A stretch of DNA of 34,468 nucleotides from an uncultured Bacteroidales bacterium (GCA_947303715.1 CAMYYY010000032.1:1-34468); one strand, 5' to 3'; numbered from the stretch's first letter, positions 1-7,576 are shown. Notes: generated by a model not told the origin, from the letters alone. Numbers and translations: made by a program.

Positions 1-152
1 CCGTGAATCGCGAGAACGGCTATGCCATGTTCAACGTAGGAGGCGGGGTGTCGGTCGGCGCCCGTCCGCAACTGACCTACGAACAGTCGGAGTATGCCAT
101 GCAATTACCTGCATCGCTAAGTGCCGGCATGAGCTTCCGCATCGCATTCTAA
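1..152 (+). CDS. C-terminal end of an outer-membrane-type protein (partial)
   Basis: An open frame enters from the left edge and stops with TAA at 150-152. About 49 residues are visible, ending GMSFRIAF. Alternating polar and hydrophobic residues and a final phenylalanine are typical of the last strand of an outer-membrane beta-barrel recognised by the BAM machinery. The start and most of the protein lie outside the window, so the family cannot be named. No strong terminator follows; only weak hairpin potential is visible in 153-260. Confidence 0.6.
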   Translation, partial: VNRENGYAMFNVGGGVSVGARPQLTYEQSEYAMQLPASLSAGMSFRIAF

Positions 153-260
153 AACATTACAACACGTTTAACCACGGCGGCACTAGTCTCTGCTCTTTTT
201 TCATCAACAGAGGGGGGGGCATGCCTTCCTTGCCGGAAAGGGCTATGAAATAAGAAAAAC

Positions 261-291
261 TTGGCGTTTTCAGGAAAACAGCGTATCTTTG
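261..291 (+). promoter_or_regulatory. Bacteroidetes-type promoter of the hydrolase gene
   Basis: TTG at 261-263, a 20-nt spacer and TATCTTTG at 284-291 match the Bacteroidetes -33/-7 consensus. Because the promoter overlaps the upstream in-frame TTG, the real start of the gene must lie downstream, at the ATG at 306. Confidence 0.75.
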
Positions 292-305
292 CGGCAGATA
301 CCAAG

Positions 306-1001
306 ATGATGGACATACAGCATTATTTCATAGAACAAGGGCAGGGGGAGGCGCTGATCCTGCTTCATGGGAATGGGGAGGACTGCACCTATTTCGAAGG
401 ACAGACTGGCGAGTTTGCGCGTTATTACCATGTCTTTGCTGTTGACACGCGAGGGCATGGCAAGACGCCACGAGGCGAAAGGCCTTTCACCATACGGCAG
501 TTTGCCGACGACCTGCTGGCTTTCATGGACGAACAGGGTATAGAAAAGGCGCATCTGCTGGGCTTTTCCGACGGCGGAAACATTGCCATGATTTTTGCGC
601 TGCGCTACCCTGAACGTGTAAACCGGCTGATACTGAATGGGGCTAACCTGAATGCAAAGGGGGTGAAACGTTCCATACAAATCCCCATCGAGATAGGTTA
701 CAGGACGGCGAAACTGTTTGCCCGTAAGAGCGAAGAGGCCAAACGGCATGCGGAGATGCTGGGCCTGATGGTCAACGACCCCAATGTACGACCTGAAGAA
801 CTGGCTGGCCTACGGGCGAAGACCCTTGTCATTGCCGGCACGAACGACATGATCAAGGAGGCGCACACACGGCTGATTGCCAGCAGCATCACGGATGCCC
901 AGCTGGTGTTCATCAGGGGGGATCACTTCATTGCGAACAAGTGCCCGGCGGAGTTCAACCAGGCTGTGCTGACTTTTTTAGGAGTACAGGAGATTTTTTA
1001 G
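306..1001 (+). CDS. Alpha/beta hydrolase
   Basis: This 231-residue protein has the alpha/beta-hydrolase fold signature. HGNGED near residue 21 supplies the oxyanion loop, GFSDGG near residue 86 is the nucleophile elbow with the catalytic Ser, and AGTNDM and GDHFI near the C terminus supply the acid and the catalytic His. The family hydrolyses esters, lactones or similar bonds; the substrate cannot be told. It has no signal peptide, so it is probably cytoplasmic. The start is set by the promoter at 261-291; ATG 306 and ATG 309 are equally possible. It appears monocistronic and converges on the next gene. The stop codon lies inside a short-word repeat, so the last residues (GVQEIF) are probably repeat-derived. 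Confidence 0.85.
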   Translation: MMDIQHYFIEQGQGEALILLHGNGEDCTYFEGQTGEFARYYHVFAVDTRGHGKTPRGERPFTIRQFADDLLAFMDEQGIEKAHLLGFSDGGNIAMIFALRYPERVNRLILNGANLNAKGVKRSIQIPIEIGYRTAKLFARKSEEAKRHAEMLGLMVNDPNVRPEELAGLRAKTLVIAGTNDMIKEAHTRLIASSITDAQLVFIRGDHFIANKCPAEFNQAVLTFLGVQEIF

Positions 1002-1140
1002 GAGTTCAGGAGTACAGGAGTGCAGGAGTTGCAGACAATAGTCTTGTATGCTGCATACGGGACATTTTTTCTTAACTCTTAATTCTTAACTCTTAACTAA
1101 AATAAGACTCCTGAACTCCTAAAAAAGACTCGTTGACTCA
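980..1140. repeat. Palindromic short-word spacer between convergent genes
   Basis: Variants of AGGAGTTCAGGAGTACAGG are repeated at 980-1030. The complement ACTCCTGAACTCCT returns at about 1108-1121, giving an imperfect inverted repeat. Between the arms lie TCTTAACTC/TTCTTAACTC repeats (1073-1098). GACTCGTTGACTC at 1127-1139 matches the repeat word found inside the dehydrogenase gene at 24024-24138. It probably works as a bidirectional terminator between the two convergent genes. Confidence 0.65.
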
Positions 1141-1704
1141 CTTTAGCGTTGCGGCCTGCTTTTTCAGCGCACGCGTCGCGAGGCGCATAGCCCATAGGGC
1201 AACGGGCAGGGTCAGCAGGAGGACGACAATCAGCACAGGGACGTTGTCGATAACCGGCTTCATCAACCCGTCGTATCCTGCCGGCATCTCCTCCACAGCA
1301 GCGGCAAGCGATGCCTCCGTATCTGTCCACCAATGGAGGGTGTAGGCGAAAAACGAGAAGGCAAACGGAACGAAACTCCAGCGGACGCCCTTCAGCGTAG
1401 CATAGCCGCAGAGCCTGCGGATGATTTCAGCAAGAGCTGTCAGGACCACGATGCCGATGATGAAAGTCGTATCAGCCTCACCAGCCAACAGGAACAGGAC
1501 AAGGATGAATCCGTTCAGGGCTGTCGCTGCGCCGAAACCGCGGATAACCGTACAGGTATAGAGATAGATGAACGCGAATATCAGCGGCAGAAGCGCGCCG
1601 ACATACGCATAGCAGGCAGGATGGATGGCTCCGCTGGCGGCACCGAGAATGAACGTGGCAAGATAGGCAATTGCCATAAGAAAAACTTTAACTACTGACT
1701 TCAT
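1138..1704 (-). CDS. Integral membrane protein, MptD/Trep_Strep-like putative ECF transporter S component
   Basis: The 188-residue protein is almost entirely hydrophobic, with about five to six membrane segments and a basic C terminus (RALKKQAATLK). The middle stretch, with LTALAEIIRRLCGY followed by a tryptophan-rich segment (LHWWTDTEAS) and a final long helix, resembles the MptD-like putative S components of ECF-type transporters, which bind a small substrate in the membrane and partner an energising ATPase module. No ATPase or T-component gene lies nearby, so a partner would have to be elsewhere. The family call rests on overall shape and is tentative; a generic inner-membrane protein is the alternative. 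A promoter precedes it at 1744-1774. Confidence 0.6.
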   Translation of the reverse strand: MKSVVKVFLMAIAYLATFILGAASGAIHPACYAYVGALLPLIFAFIYLYTCTVIRGFGAATALNGFILVLFLLAGEADTTFIIGIVVLTALAEIIRRLCGYATLKGVRWSFVPFAFSFFAYTLHWWTDTEASLAAAVEEMPAGYDGLMKPVIDNVPVLIVVLLLTLPVALWAMRLATRALKKQAATLK

Positions 1705-1743
1705 ACTGTTACTTTTTTAAAGGTTGATAATTTTTTTCGGCGG

Positions 1744-1774
1744 CAAAGGTACGCACATTCCCACCACCCCACAA
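1744..1774 (-). promoter_or_regulatory. Promoter of the membrane protein gene
   Basis: On the minus strand TTG (1774-1772), 20 nt, then TACCTTTG (1751-1744). It ends 39 nt before the ATG at 1704. Confidence 0.65.
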
Positions 1775-1917
1775 TACCCAAAAATAATGATTTTTACCCC
1801 TTACCGTCAATGCCCTCTCGCCCGCTTGCCGACAAACAGAGGAGACGACAAAAAAATAGAGATGTCAAATTTATGACATCTCTTTCCTACGACATGGAGG
1901 CGCGCTGGGGCACAACG

Positions 1918-2415
1918 CTAACCTCTGCTCTTCTTCGTCAGCATGAGGGCAAAGACGAGGCAGACGGCCCCCGTCACGAACAGATAGGCGAGGGAGAGCG
2001 GAAGGGGGATTTCAAGCGGCGTGTCGTCCATGCCCGAGAGGGCTATGTCGAGCAGGGGATGATAGGTGCCGATGACTAACACCACAGGAATGACCATCAG
2101 CCAAGGACGGTAGCCGGCATCGCGCAGCCGACGGGTGCCAGCAGCCAGCGTGGGCAACAGGCAGAAGAGGAGAAACACCCCCAGCAGCACCATCACAGGA
2201 TGGATGATGTAGCTGAACCAGTTGAGCGGGTTTTCCATCGTATCCGGCCCTGCGGCGCTGCGGATGAGCACCAGTAGGAACGCCATGCCGAACAGCAGTC
2301 CGGCAAACACGGCCACGAACAGCACCCAGTACCAGAACTCACTCTGCGAGGCTCTGCCACGAAAACAGGCATACTTGCCAAGACATGTCTTTACGTTTGT
2401 CCAAATGGGATTCAT
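1918..2415 (-). CDS. DUF805 family membrane protein
   Basis: This 165-residue protein begins with the DUF805 hallmark: a cytoplasmic segment YACFRGRASQSEFWYWVLF at about residues 15-33, followed by the first membrane helix. Three more hydrophobic segments follow, with the conserved loop TRRLRDAGYRPWLM at about residues 93-106. DUF805 proteins are four-helix inner-membrane proteins of unknown function, common in bacteria. About 200 bp of spacer with nothing else in it separates this gene from the preceding membrane gene. No clear promoter box lies upstream; the 5' side is repeat-rich. Confidence 0.85.
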   Translation of the reverse strand: MNPIWTNVKTCLGKYACFRGRASQSEFWYWVLFVAVFAGLLFGMAFLLVLIRSAAGPDTMENPLNWFSYIIHPVMVLLGVFLLFCLLPTLAAGTRRLRDAGYRPWLMVIPVVLVIGTYHPLLDIALSGMDDTPLEIPLPLSLAYLFVTGAVCLVFALMLTKKSRG

Positions 2416-2622
2416 ATTTATTCATTTAAGTTCTTTACTGAACTTTTAGGAGTAAAAGCAGGGAGTAAAATTGGTAGTTAAAAAGGGGAGTTATGCGCTT
2501 TGCGCAGGACAATAGCTTTGGGAGCTGTAGAGTCTTTGGCTTTCGCATCTTTACTATTGTCCAATTTAACTTCCATGAGCGCAGCGAATTAACTTCCATT
2601 TTACTCCTATTTTTACTTCCAT
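2416..2622. repeat. Palindromic spacer with nested hairpins
   Basis: AGGAGTAAAAGCAGGGAGTAAAA at the left is answered by TTTTACTCCTATTTTTACTTCC at the right (about 2599-2620). Inside are GGACAATAG (2507-2515) with its exact complement CTATTGTCC (2554-2562), and the small hairpin GCGCTTTGCGC (2495-2505). No gene is visible. It probably gives a stable RNA structure downstream of the DUF4153 gene. Confidence 0.6.
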
Positions 2623-4720
2623 TTATTTACTCAGCAGATAGCCATAGACACTGCCAGAGGAGGGGGTGTTGTCGGGCTTCATGCGGAGGGAAAGGCGTGT
2701 GACGACAAGGACGTAGGTGGAGTCGGCGCTATAGCACAGCAGAGGAGTCGTCTTTTCATCGTCTATCGCATAGGATAGAATCTGTTTTTTCCCGATGAAA
2801 AGGGGGATTTTCGGCGTTGGGCCGTTCTATCCAGAAACCGTCCGGCGTGACCTTCACAGCGTCCTTTTCCTCCGTGTCGAAATAGGTAAATCTTTCGTCG
2901 TGGAACTGTCCGTAGCCCTCGGGCAGCGCAAAGGGGCCCTGCGCTGAATAGTCTATGGTGGACATCCCGCTATTCTCGCCATAGGAGGGCAAATCGAAGG
3001 GGTACATGTGCTTCACGGTTGTCAGGTCGGCCACGCTACGACGGTCGGTATCGAGCAGGAAGTCCAACTCGTCCCACACCTGCTTGCGGCAGCTGTCGTC
3101 GAGCGACGTGATCCAAGCCCCCATAGCCTCGCCGTCCATCGGCAGGGTGGCAGGAAGCGTGTTCTCAATCAGGCGGCCGAGCTTATGCCGACGGGTGCGG
3201 AGGCTGACGGAGGTGAAGTTGACGGGCAGAACGGACGTCAGCAGGAACACCGCTGCCAACGACGTCATAATCCAGCGGATACGCCGTGCCCGTCCGACGA
3301 AGAGCCCTATGCAGACGGCATAGCACCAGAGGTTGAACGTCAGCAGATAGAGGCGCAGGGGGGTGATGCCATAGTCGCTCAAGCGGCGTGCGATGCCCAC
3401 CGTCATCAACAGCAGCAGCGGCAGGATGAGCACAGGCAGCCAGCGCACAATCCAGTGCTCGAACGGCTTGGCCTCGCCGCTGCGCATGAGGGGATAGAGG
3501 CCGAGTTCCACAACCACACAGCCTACCATCAGCACCGATACCAGCCAGCCCACACCACCGTCGGGCAGCTCCCAACGGACAAGGATGCGGATACCATAGA
3601 CATAGAGGACAATGAGATAGAGCGCCAGCAGCGGCACAAACAGATAGCGGATGACGAAGATGAGGTACTTCGAGACGACAGCCACGCCGTCGTGCTTCTC
3701 GTCGCCCTCAGGGATGCGCGCCAGGAAGAGCAGCACGGGCGTTGTCAGCAGGGTGACAACCGTGAGCGTGAGGTACCAATGCTCGCTCACATGCAGGCCG
3801 AACAGATAGCGGAACGAGCTGAGGAGCATCAGCAGCCCAGCCGTCAGTATGCCGCCCGTCAGGAAGCTGATGCAGAACCACAGGAAGGTGCGCCACGTGA
3901 AGTTCCACACGGGCAGGTCGTCCTTCTCGCGGAAAAACGGCGCATAGAAGAACGCCGTCGCCAGCGCTACTATCAGGGAGAGCCGCGCCACGATTGTCTC
4001 AGTCCGCTCGATGGCATCAGGATGAGTCAGGAGCCACACGGTATCTGCCGCCAGCAGCAGAAAAGCCGCCAGCGCAACCCAACGGCACCACGACGGATGC
4101 CGCACCTCCTCGCCCCACAGCTTCAGCGTCGTAGCCAGCACGAGGGCCATACCCAGCCCATAGACGAGGGCTGCCCGCTGTCCAGAGGACATCAGGAACG
4201 CCGGATTGTCGTCAGAGGGCGCTTTCGCCCAGCACAGCCAGATGGCGTACGCCGTCAGCAGCACCAACCAGACAACCGCCAGCGGGAAGCGCCGCCACAC
4301 GTTCTGCATCGTATCCTTCATGAACAACGTTTTCAACAGGCGAGCGCCTGCCCGTTCCTCCCAGAACACACCCTGCACCTCGCGAGGCAGCTTGGCCTTC
4401 ATCCGATGCTTGCGGACGCGCACGGCCTCCTCTGATACCGCCAGGCAGTCGGCAACCGCGCTGTTGGGGTAGTGCAAGGCCGACAGCAGGCAGAGCTCCA
4501 CGTCCTCGTCGGTGAGCGCAGGGTAATTCTCGCGCAGATGAGCCTCAACGTCGCTGAAACGGCTGTGTACGTCCGACATCACCTGCCGACGCTGTTCGGC
4601 AGTCAGAGGGGTGTTTTTGCGATACTGTTGCAGGCATTGCGCGATGTCGGTCTGGCGGAATGCCTCGCGGCTCTTCTGGGTGGTTTCCTTCAGTTGTTGT
4701 AAGGTCATAGTCGGAATCAT
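2623..4720 (-). pseudogene. HTH + DUF4153 membrane protein with a 3' frameshift
   Basis: The frame from 4720 gives 654 residues and stops at 2756. The DNA beyond keeps coding in the next frame for about 50 residues, through CYSADSTYVLVV and SVYGYLLSK, to TAA at 2623-2625. A one-base gain in the G5 run at 2802-2806 or the T6 run at 2785-2790 would explain the switch. Residues 1-120 are soluble and contain a sigma-region-4-like HTH (ALTDEDVELCLLSALHYP to RVRKHRMKAKL). From about residue 130, RRFPLAVVWLVLLTAYAIW starts a DUF4153-type domain with ten or more membrane helices and a long C-terminal extracytoplasmic tail. The function of DUF4153 is unknown. M1 or M5 could be the start. Only the distal tail is affected, so the product may still work, or the shift may be a sequencing error. 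Confidence 0.7.
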
Positions 4721-4751
4721 GCAATAAGGCTTACGAAAGCGATTGGTGCTG

Positions 4752-4782
4752 CAAAGTAAGCCCTTTTTCCCCGTATGACCAA
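4752..4782 (-). promoter_or_regulatory. Promoter of the HTH/DUF4153 gene with an upstream direct repeat
   Basis: Minus strand: TTG (4782-4780), 20 nt, TTACTTTG (4759-4752). Just upstream of the -33 box, GCGTTACAAA occurs twice in tandem (4790-4811), a candidate activator or regulator site. Confidence 0.65.
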
Positions 4783-4833
4783 GAAAAAAGCGTTACAAAT
4801 GCGTTACAAACGCCATAGCACGCGAATGGGACA

Positions 4834-4870
4834 CAGAAAAAGCGACAACTGAATGGCTCCAATTGTCGCT
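4834..4870 (-). terminator. Original Rho-independent terminator of tRNA-Pro, now detached
   Basis: Read on the minus strand, AGCGACAA and TTGTCGCT form an 8-bp stem (4870-4863 with 4848-4841) followed by TTTTTCTG. It sits 3 nt beyond attL. Before integration it would have followed the tRNA-Pro 3' end directly; it is now separated from that gene by the whole element. Confidence 0.8.
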
Positions 4871-4873
4871 ATC

Positions 4874-4899
4874 ATGTCGGAAAGAGGCGACTCGAACGC
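4874..4899. other. attL: 26-bp copy of the tRNA-Pro 3' end
   Basis: These 26 bp are identical to 18643-18668, which lie in and just beyond the 3' end of the tRNA-Pro gene (part of the T arm, 3' acceptor strand and discriminator). The match ends at 4873 and 4900. A tRNA 3'-end duplicate next to an integrase gene is the classic footprint of a tyrosine-integrase element. Confidence 0.93.
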
Positions 4900-5019
4900 T
4901 TTTTTCTGCTTTTTTCCTCGATTTTTCTAACCAACTAATAAACAAATGTTTCTATTTCTTAATTATCATACAAAGGTACGAAAAAAAGTTAAAGAAAACA
5001 TAAATAATTATGATTTTAG

Positions 5020-5037
5020 CGGAACAATAACGGAACA
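5020..5037 (+). other. Left arm-type integrase site (candidate)
   Basis: CGGAACAATAACGGAACA occurs here and again, identical and in the same orientation, at 18568-18585 near the other end of the element. Each copy itself contains CGGAACA twice, spaced by 4 nt. Placement about 120 bp inside attL and just upstream of the integrase -7 box suggests integrase arm binding and possible autorepression. Confidence 0.65.
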
Positions 5038-5052
5038 ATCGCAATTATTTGC

Positions 5053-5060
5053 TATCTTTG
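5053..5060 (+). promoter_or_regulatory. -7 box of the integrase promoter
   Basis: TATCTTTG lies 24 nt before the integrase ATG. There is no TTG at the expected distance; the -33 position is occupied by the arm-type repeat. The promoter is therefore probably weak or blocked when integrase is bound. Confidence 0.55.
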
Positions 5061-5084
5061 CATCGGGTAATTAAAAATAGAGTT

Positions 5085-6329
5085 ATGGCAAACATCAGGT
5101 TTTTGATAAGGAGGCCAGAGGATGAACAACCCCAAGCCATCTACGTCTCCTACCGTTTCGGTCGCAATGAAAAACTGCTGTACGCTCTCCCCTTAAAGAC
5201 GGAGGCGATTTTCTGGGATGCAGAGCGGCAGCGAGTGAAGTCAAGCAAGTATTGTCCCTATACAGATGAAGTGAACGCGGCGATAGCTTCCATATCCGCG
5301 AAGATGGAAACCTTCATGACGGATTCTGCCCGTGAAGGCAGGGTCGTGACAAAAGACAGGCTGAAAGACTTGCTTGATTCCCATTTCGGCAAGGGTCAGG
5401 CGGACTCTGCGGATTTCCACCAGTTCTTTGAGGCGTACATCAACGAATGCGACACAAGGATGAACGGCAGAAGGGGCGGGCAGAACATAACCTATAAGAC
5501 AAAGAGGGAATATGCGCGTACATACGAATATATTCAGCAATATGAAAAGAAGAACAGAGTACTCCTTGACTTCGCGGATATAGACCAAGGATTATTAACC
5601 TCCTTTGTCGGATTCCTCCAGAGCCTCAACCTTTCAACAAATACCATTTGGCACAAGGTCGTGGCCATAAGGTCTGTTATGAAGGCAGCGGTCGAGCGCG
5701 GCCTGACGGATAATGAAAGATGGCGGTATTACAAGAATGCCAAAGAGGAAACCGAGGCAGTTGCCCTGACGGAGGATGAACTGGAGAAGATAAGAACATG
5801 CGACCTCTCTTTTAATCCGCATCTTGCGGAAATCCGCGACCTATTCCTTTTAGGCTGCTGGACGGGGCTTCGCTTCTCTGACGTTATCCGCTTGCGTCCC
5901 GAGCACATTCAGGGTGACTTCATCGTCATTCAGCAGCAAAAGACAAACAACTACGTTACCATCCCGATTCATCCCGTATTCAGGGAAATATGGGAGCGTT
6001 ATGACGGAATCCCCCTCACCATCAGCAACCAGAAGTTTAACGACCACATCAAAGAGGTCTGCAAGGAGGCGGGAATCTGTGACAGCGTGTTGAAGTCCAT
6101 CACCAAGGGAGGCAAGAAGATTACGACCAAGTACGAAAAATGGCAGCTTGTTTCTTCCCATACCGGGCGCAGGTCTTTCGCCACCAATCTTTACAAGTCA
6201 GGCTTCCCTTCAATCAGTATCATGCAGATTACTGGCCACAAAACCGAGGCAGCGTTTCTCAAATACATTAAGGTCACGCCGCAGGAACACGCCAAGCTGT
6301 TGATGAAGCACTGGAACGGCACGAAATAG
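5085..6329 (+). CDS. int: Tyrosine recombinase / integrase
   Basis: This 414-residue integrase has an N-terminal arm-binding region, a SAM-like core-binding domain (about residues 105-205) and a complete catalytic domain. The active-site residues are R263 (GLRFSDV), K286 (QQKTNNYV), H359 and R362 (SHTGRRSF), H385 (ITGHKTE) and Y394 (FLKYIK). It belongs to the Bacteroidetes group of phage-integrase-like recombinases that act on tRNA 3' ends. It should integrate and excise the element between attL and attR. ATG 5085 is chosen because an in-frame upstream start at 5049 would lie before the -7 box at 5053-5060. The nearest excisionase candidates are the small HTH proteins at 11236 and 11780. Confidence 0.95.
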   Translation: MANIRFLIRRPEDEQPQAIYVSYRFGRNEKLLYALPLKTEAIFWDAERQRVKSSKYCPYTDEVNAAIASISAKMETFMTDSAREGRVVTKDRLKDLLDSHFGKGQADSADFHQFFEAYINECDTRMNGRRGGQNITYKTKREYARTYEYIQQYEKKNRVLLDFADIDQGLLTSFVGFLQSLNLSTNTIWHKVVAIRSVMKAAVERGLTDNERWRYYKNAKEETEAVALTEDELEKIRTCDLSFNPHLAEIRDLFLLGCWTGLRFSDVIRLRPEHIQGDFIVIQQQKTNNYVTIPIHPVFREIWERYDGIPLTISNQKFNDHIKEVCKEAGICDSVLKSITKGGKKITTKYEKWQLVSSHTGRRSFATNLYKSGFPSISIMQITGHKTEAAFLKYIKVTPQEHAKLLMKHWNGTK

Positions 6330-6332
6330 AAA

Positions 6333-6367
6333 AGCCGCCAAAAGTGTTGGCACACTCTTAACGGCTC
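6333..6367 (-). terminator. Terminator of the leftward small-gene operon
   Basis: On the minus strand AGCCG, then AGAGTGT-GCCA-ACACTTT and CGGCT form an interrupted hairpin followed by TTTTCT. It lies between the convergent integrase and the leftward operon. Confidence 0.6.
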
Positions 6368-6394
6368 CAGAAACACGTTTATAAGTTGGTGATG

Positions 6395-6610
6395 CTACTC
6401 GCCCGATTTGATAATCTCGTTAATGTCGATTAGCAGAAGGGTGGCAAGGCCGCTGAGGCTTACCACATCGGCGAGGATGGTGCCAGCTTTTTCTCTGGTA
6501 TCTTCTTCGGTTGAAACGTCTGAGAGCGCGGAATAGATGCGCTGCATTTTGTCTAACAATACGGATGCCGTTGAAAAGGCTTTCGTGTAACTTTTAATCA
6601 GTTCGTCCAT
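6395..6610 (-). CDS. Hypothetical 71-residue protein
   Basis: Last gene of a tightly packed leftward operon; it starts 11 nt after the preceding stop. The protein is predicted to be alpha-helical and acidic (MDELIKSYTKAFSTASVLLDK at the start), with a mildly hydrophobic helix near the C terminus (VSLSGLATLLLIDINEII). No family is recognised. Small helical proteins in this position of phage-type elements are often immunity or regulatory factors, but nothing here proves that. Confidence 0.6.
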   Translation of the reverse strand: MDELIKSYTKAFSTASVLLDKMQRIYSALSDVSTEEDTREKAGTILADVVSLSGLATLLLIDINEIIKSGE

Positions 6611-6621
6611 TGTTTTGTTTC

Positions 6622-6882
6622 TTATTGGTGAATAATTCGGATTGTCATGTCTTTGTGAAAGCCGTACACGCTGGCCACCTGTGAGCCGTCGGCCATAATG
6701 CTTGCGGACGTTTCAAGGTTCATGTTGGTACGCCGCCATTCGGTCATCAGGAAGTCACGCACGATGAGGTGCGCCTTCTTAATCGCCACGCTGGGGATAA
6801 CCTGCCCCATGTCATAGATAGTGCCGTTGTGCGCTATCTGGAATCTGCGCTTTGTTTTGCGCCTTGCGATTGTCGTACTCAT
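6622..6882 (-). CDS. Hypothetical 86-residue basic protein
   Basis: The start ATG at 6882 is 11 nt after the stop of the small membrane protein gene. A longer in-frame start at 6969 would overlap that gene, so it is rejected. The N terminus is very basic (TTIARRKTKRRFQIAH), followed by a mixed alpha/beta stretch containing GTIYDMGQVIPSV and ending in MTIRIIHQ. No domain is recognised. Its place in the operon and its short spacing suggest it is translated with its neighbours. Confidence 0.6.
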   Translation of the reverse strand: MSTTIARRKTKRRFQIAHNGTIYDMGQVIPSVAIKKAHLIVRDFLMTEWRRTNMNLETSASIMADGSQVASVYGFHKDMTIRIIHQ

Positions 6883-6893
6883 ATTGATGGGAT

Positions 6894-7052
6894 TTATTCG
6901 GGTTTGTCTTCTTCGTACATTGCCATTGCGAGCGTGGCTGTCATTGCCCCTGTACCGATGTGCCACCATGCACCGAAGATGATGGCAACGGCAAAACTAA
7001 AGAGGGCGAAAAGACAAAGGAAAACTATTGCGATGGTTTCAAAGATATTCAT
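6894..7052 (-). CDS. Small single-pass membrane protein (52 residues)
   Basis: A 52-residue frame starts MNIFETIAIVFLCLFALF and has one long hydrophobic segment at about residues 6-30, then a short tail ending EEDKPE. The ATG overlaps the stop of the preceding small frame in an ATGA arrangement, and 11 nt separate its stop from the next ATG, as expected for a coupled operon. Its function is unknown. Small membrane proteins are common in phage early regions, for example as exclusion or lysis-modifying factors, but the sequence does not say which. Confidence 0.55.
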   Translation of the reverse strand: MNIFETIAIVFLCLFALFSFAVAIIFGAWWHIGTGAMTATLAMAMYEEDKPE

Positions 7053-7144
7053 GTCGGTAAATTTTTAGGGTTATACATAAGGGGCGCACACCTATCTCGC
7101 CTTGTAGGGGGTAATGCTTCACGTCTCGCCCTGTGTGCGCTCAT
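7049..7144 (-). CDS. Possible 31-residue basic protein in the leftward operon
   Basis: A short frame (MSAHRARREALPPTRRDRC at the start) begins 8 nt after the stop of the DUF2693-like gene and ends in an ATGA overlap with the membrane protein gene, so the spacing is ideal for an operon. Against it, the frame contains the inverted repeat GCGCACAC (7084-7091) / GTGTGCGC (7133-7140), and the arginine-rich composition could come from a structured RNA spacer instead. Confidence 0.3.
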   Translation of the reverse strand: MSAHRARREALPPTRRDRCAPLMYNPKNLPT

Positions 7145-7152
7145 TTGTTTAT

Positions 7153-7482
7153 TTATGCCATGCGCAAAAGGTTTGCTTTCTTGAAGCAGCGCCATTCGGT
7201 TTTCTCAGTGTCGAAATAAACCTGTACGCTGGGGCTGGGCTTGCGGCCGCTGTCTTTCGTCTCTGGAACGATGCCGCTTTTCAGGGTGCCGTAGGCTTCG
7301 CGTGTTGTACCATCGACTTTGAGAAAGTAAAACTTCACGATACGAAGGTACATTGCGGCGCGTACTTTATAATTGCACCATGCGCAGCGCAGAGCCTCTG
7401 CCATGCTAAAGCCGTTCTGACGGACAAAGACCCATGCGGCCTTCATAATCTCGCTCATTTGATTCTTAAATGATGTACTCAT
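7153..7482 (-). CDS. SH3-fold (DUF2693/WYL_2-like) protein
   Basis: This 109-residue protein has a helical start (MSEIMKAAWVFVRQNGFSMAEALRCAW in residues 9-35) and then a strand-rich part ending in VQVYFDTEKTEWRCFKKANLL. The pattern AW.fv..nGfsmaEAL..AW, the segment KVDGTTREAYGTL and the final W-x-x-FKKANLL match the small SH3 beta-barrel proteins (DUF2693) that are frequent in Bacteroides and Prevotella phages and mobile elements. Their role is unproven; the Sm-like fold hints at nucleic-acid binding. It is the first gene of the leftward operon, with its own promoter at 7546-7576. Confidence 0.75.
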   Translation of the reverse strand: MSTSFKNQMSEIMKAAWVFVRQNGFSMAEALRCAWCNYKVRAAMYLRIVKFYFLKVDGTTREAYGTLKSGIVPETKDSGRKPSPSVQVYFDTEKTEWRCFKKANLLRMA

Positions 7483-7545
7483 AAACGTGTGCCCTTGTTC
7501 GTGTCGGGCGCAACTGCTAAACGGTTTATTGTCTTATTGACGATG

Positions 7546-7576
7546 CGAAGGTAATACTCAAACGTAAACCATGCAA
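7546..7576 (-). promoter_or_regulatory. Promoter of the leftward operon
   Basis: Minus strand: TTG (7576-7574), 20 nt, TACCTTCG (7553-7546), one base off the -7 consensus. The spacer contains AACGTAAAC (7561-7569), whose exact complement GTTTACGTT occurs at 7630-7638. These two half-sites between divergent promoters are a candidate operator. Confidence 0.6.

Noticed and set aside
3008..4435. A long open frame (475 codons) on the plus strand opposite the DUF4153 gene
   Set aside because: Composition is dominated by Gln, Arg, His and Glu, as expected for the complement of hydrophobic codons; no family motif or promoter. The minus strand has clear membrane helices.
4874..4899. A second tRNA-Pro gene at the left end
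   Set aside because: Only the 3' quarter is present, with no D or anticodon arm; it is the attL duplicate.
4971..4978. A leftward promoter just inside attL
   Set aside because: TACCTTTG is present on the minus strand but the -33 position reads ATG rather than TTG, and only a 5-codon frame follows.
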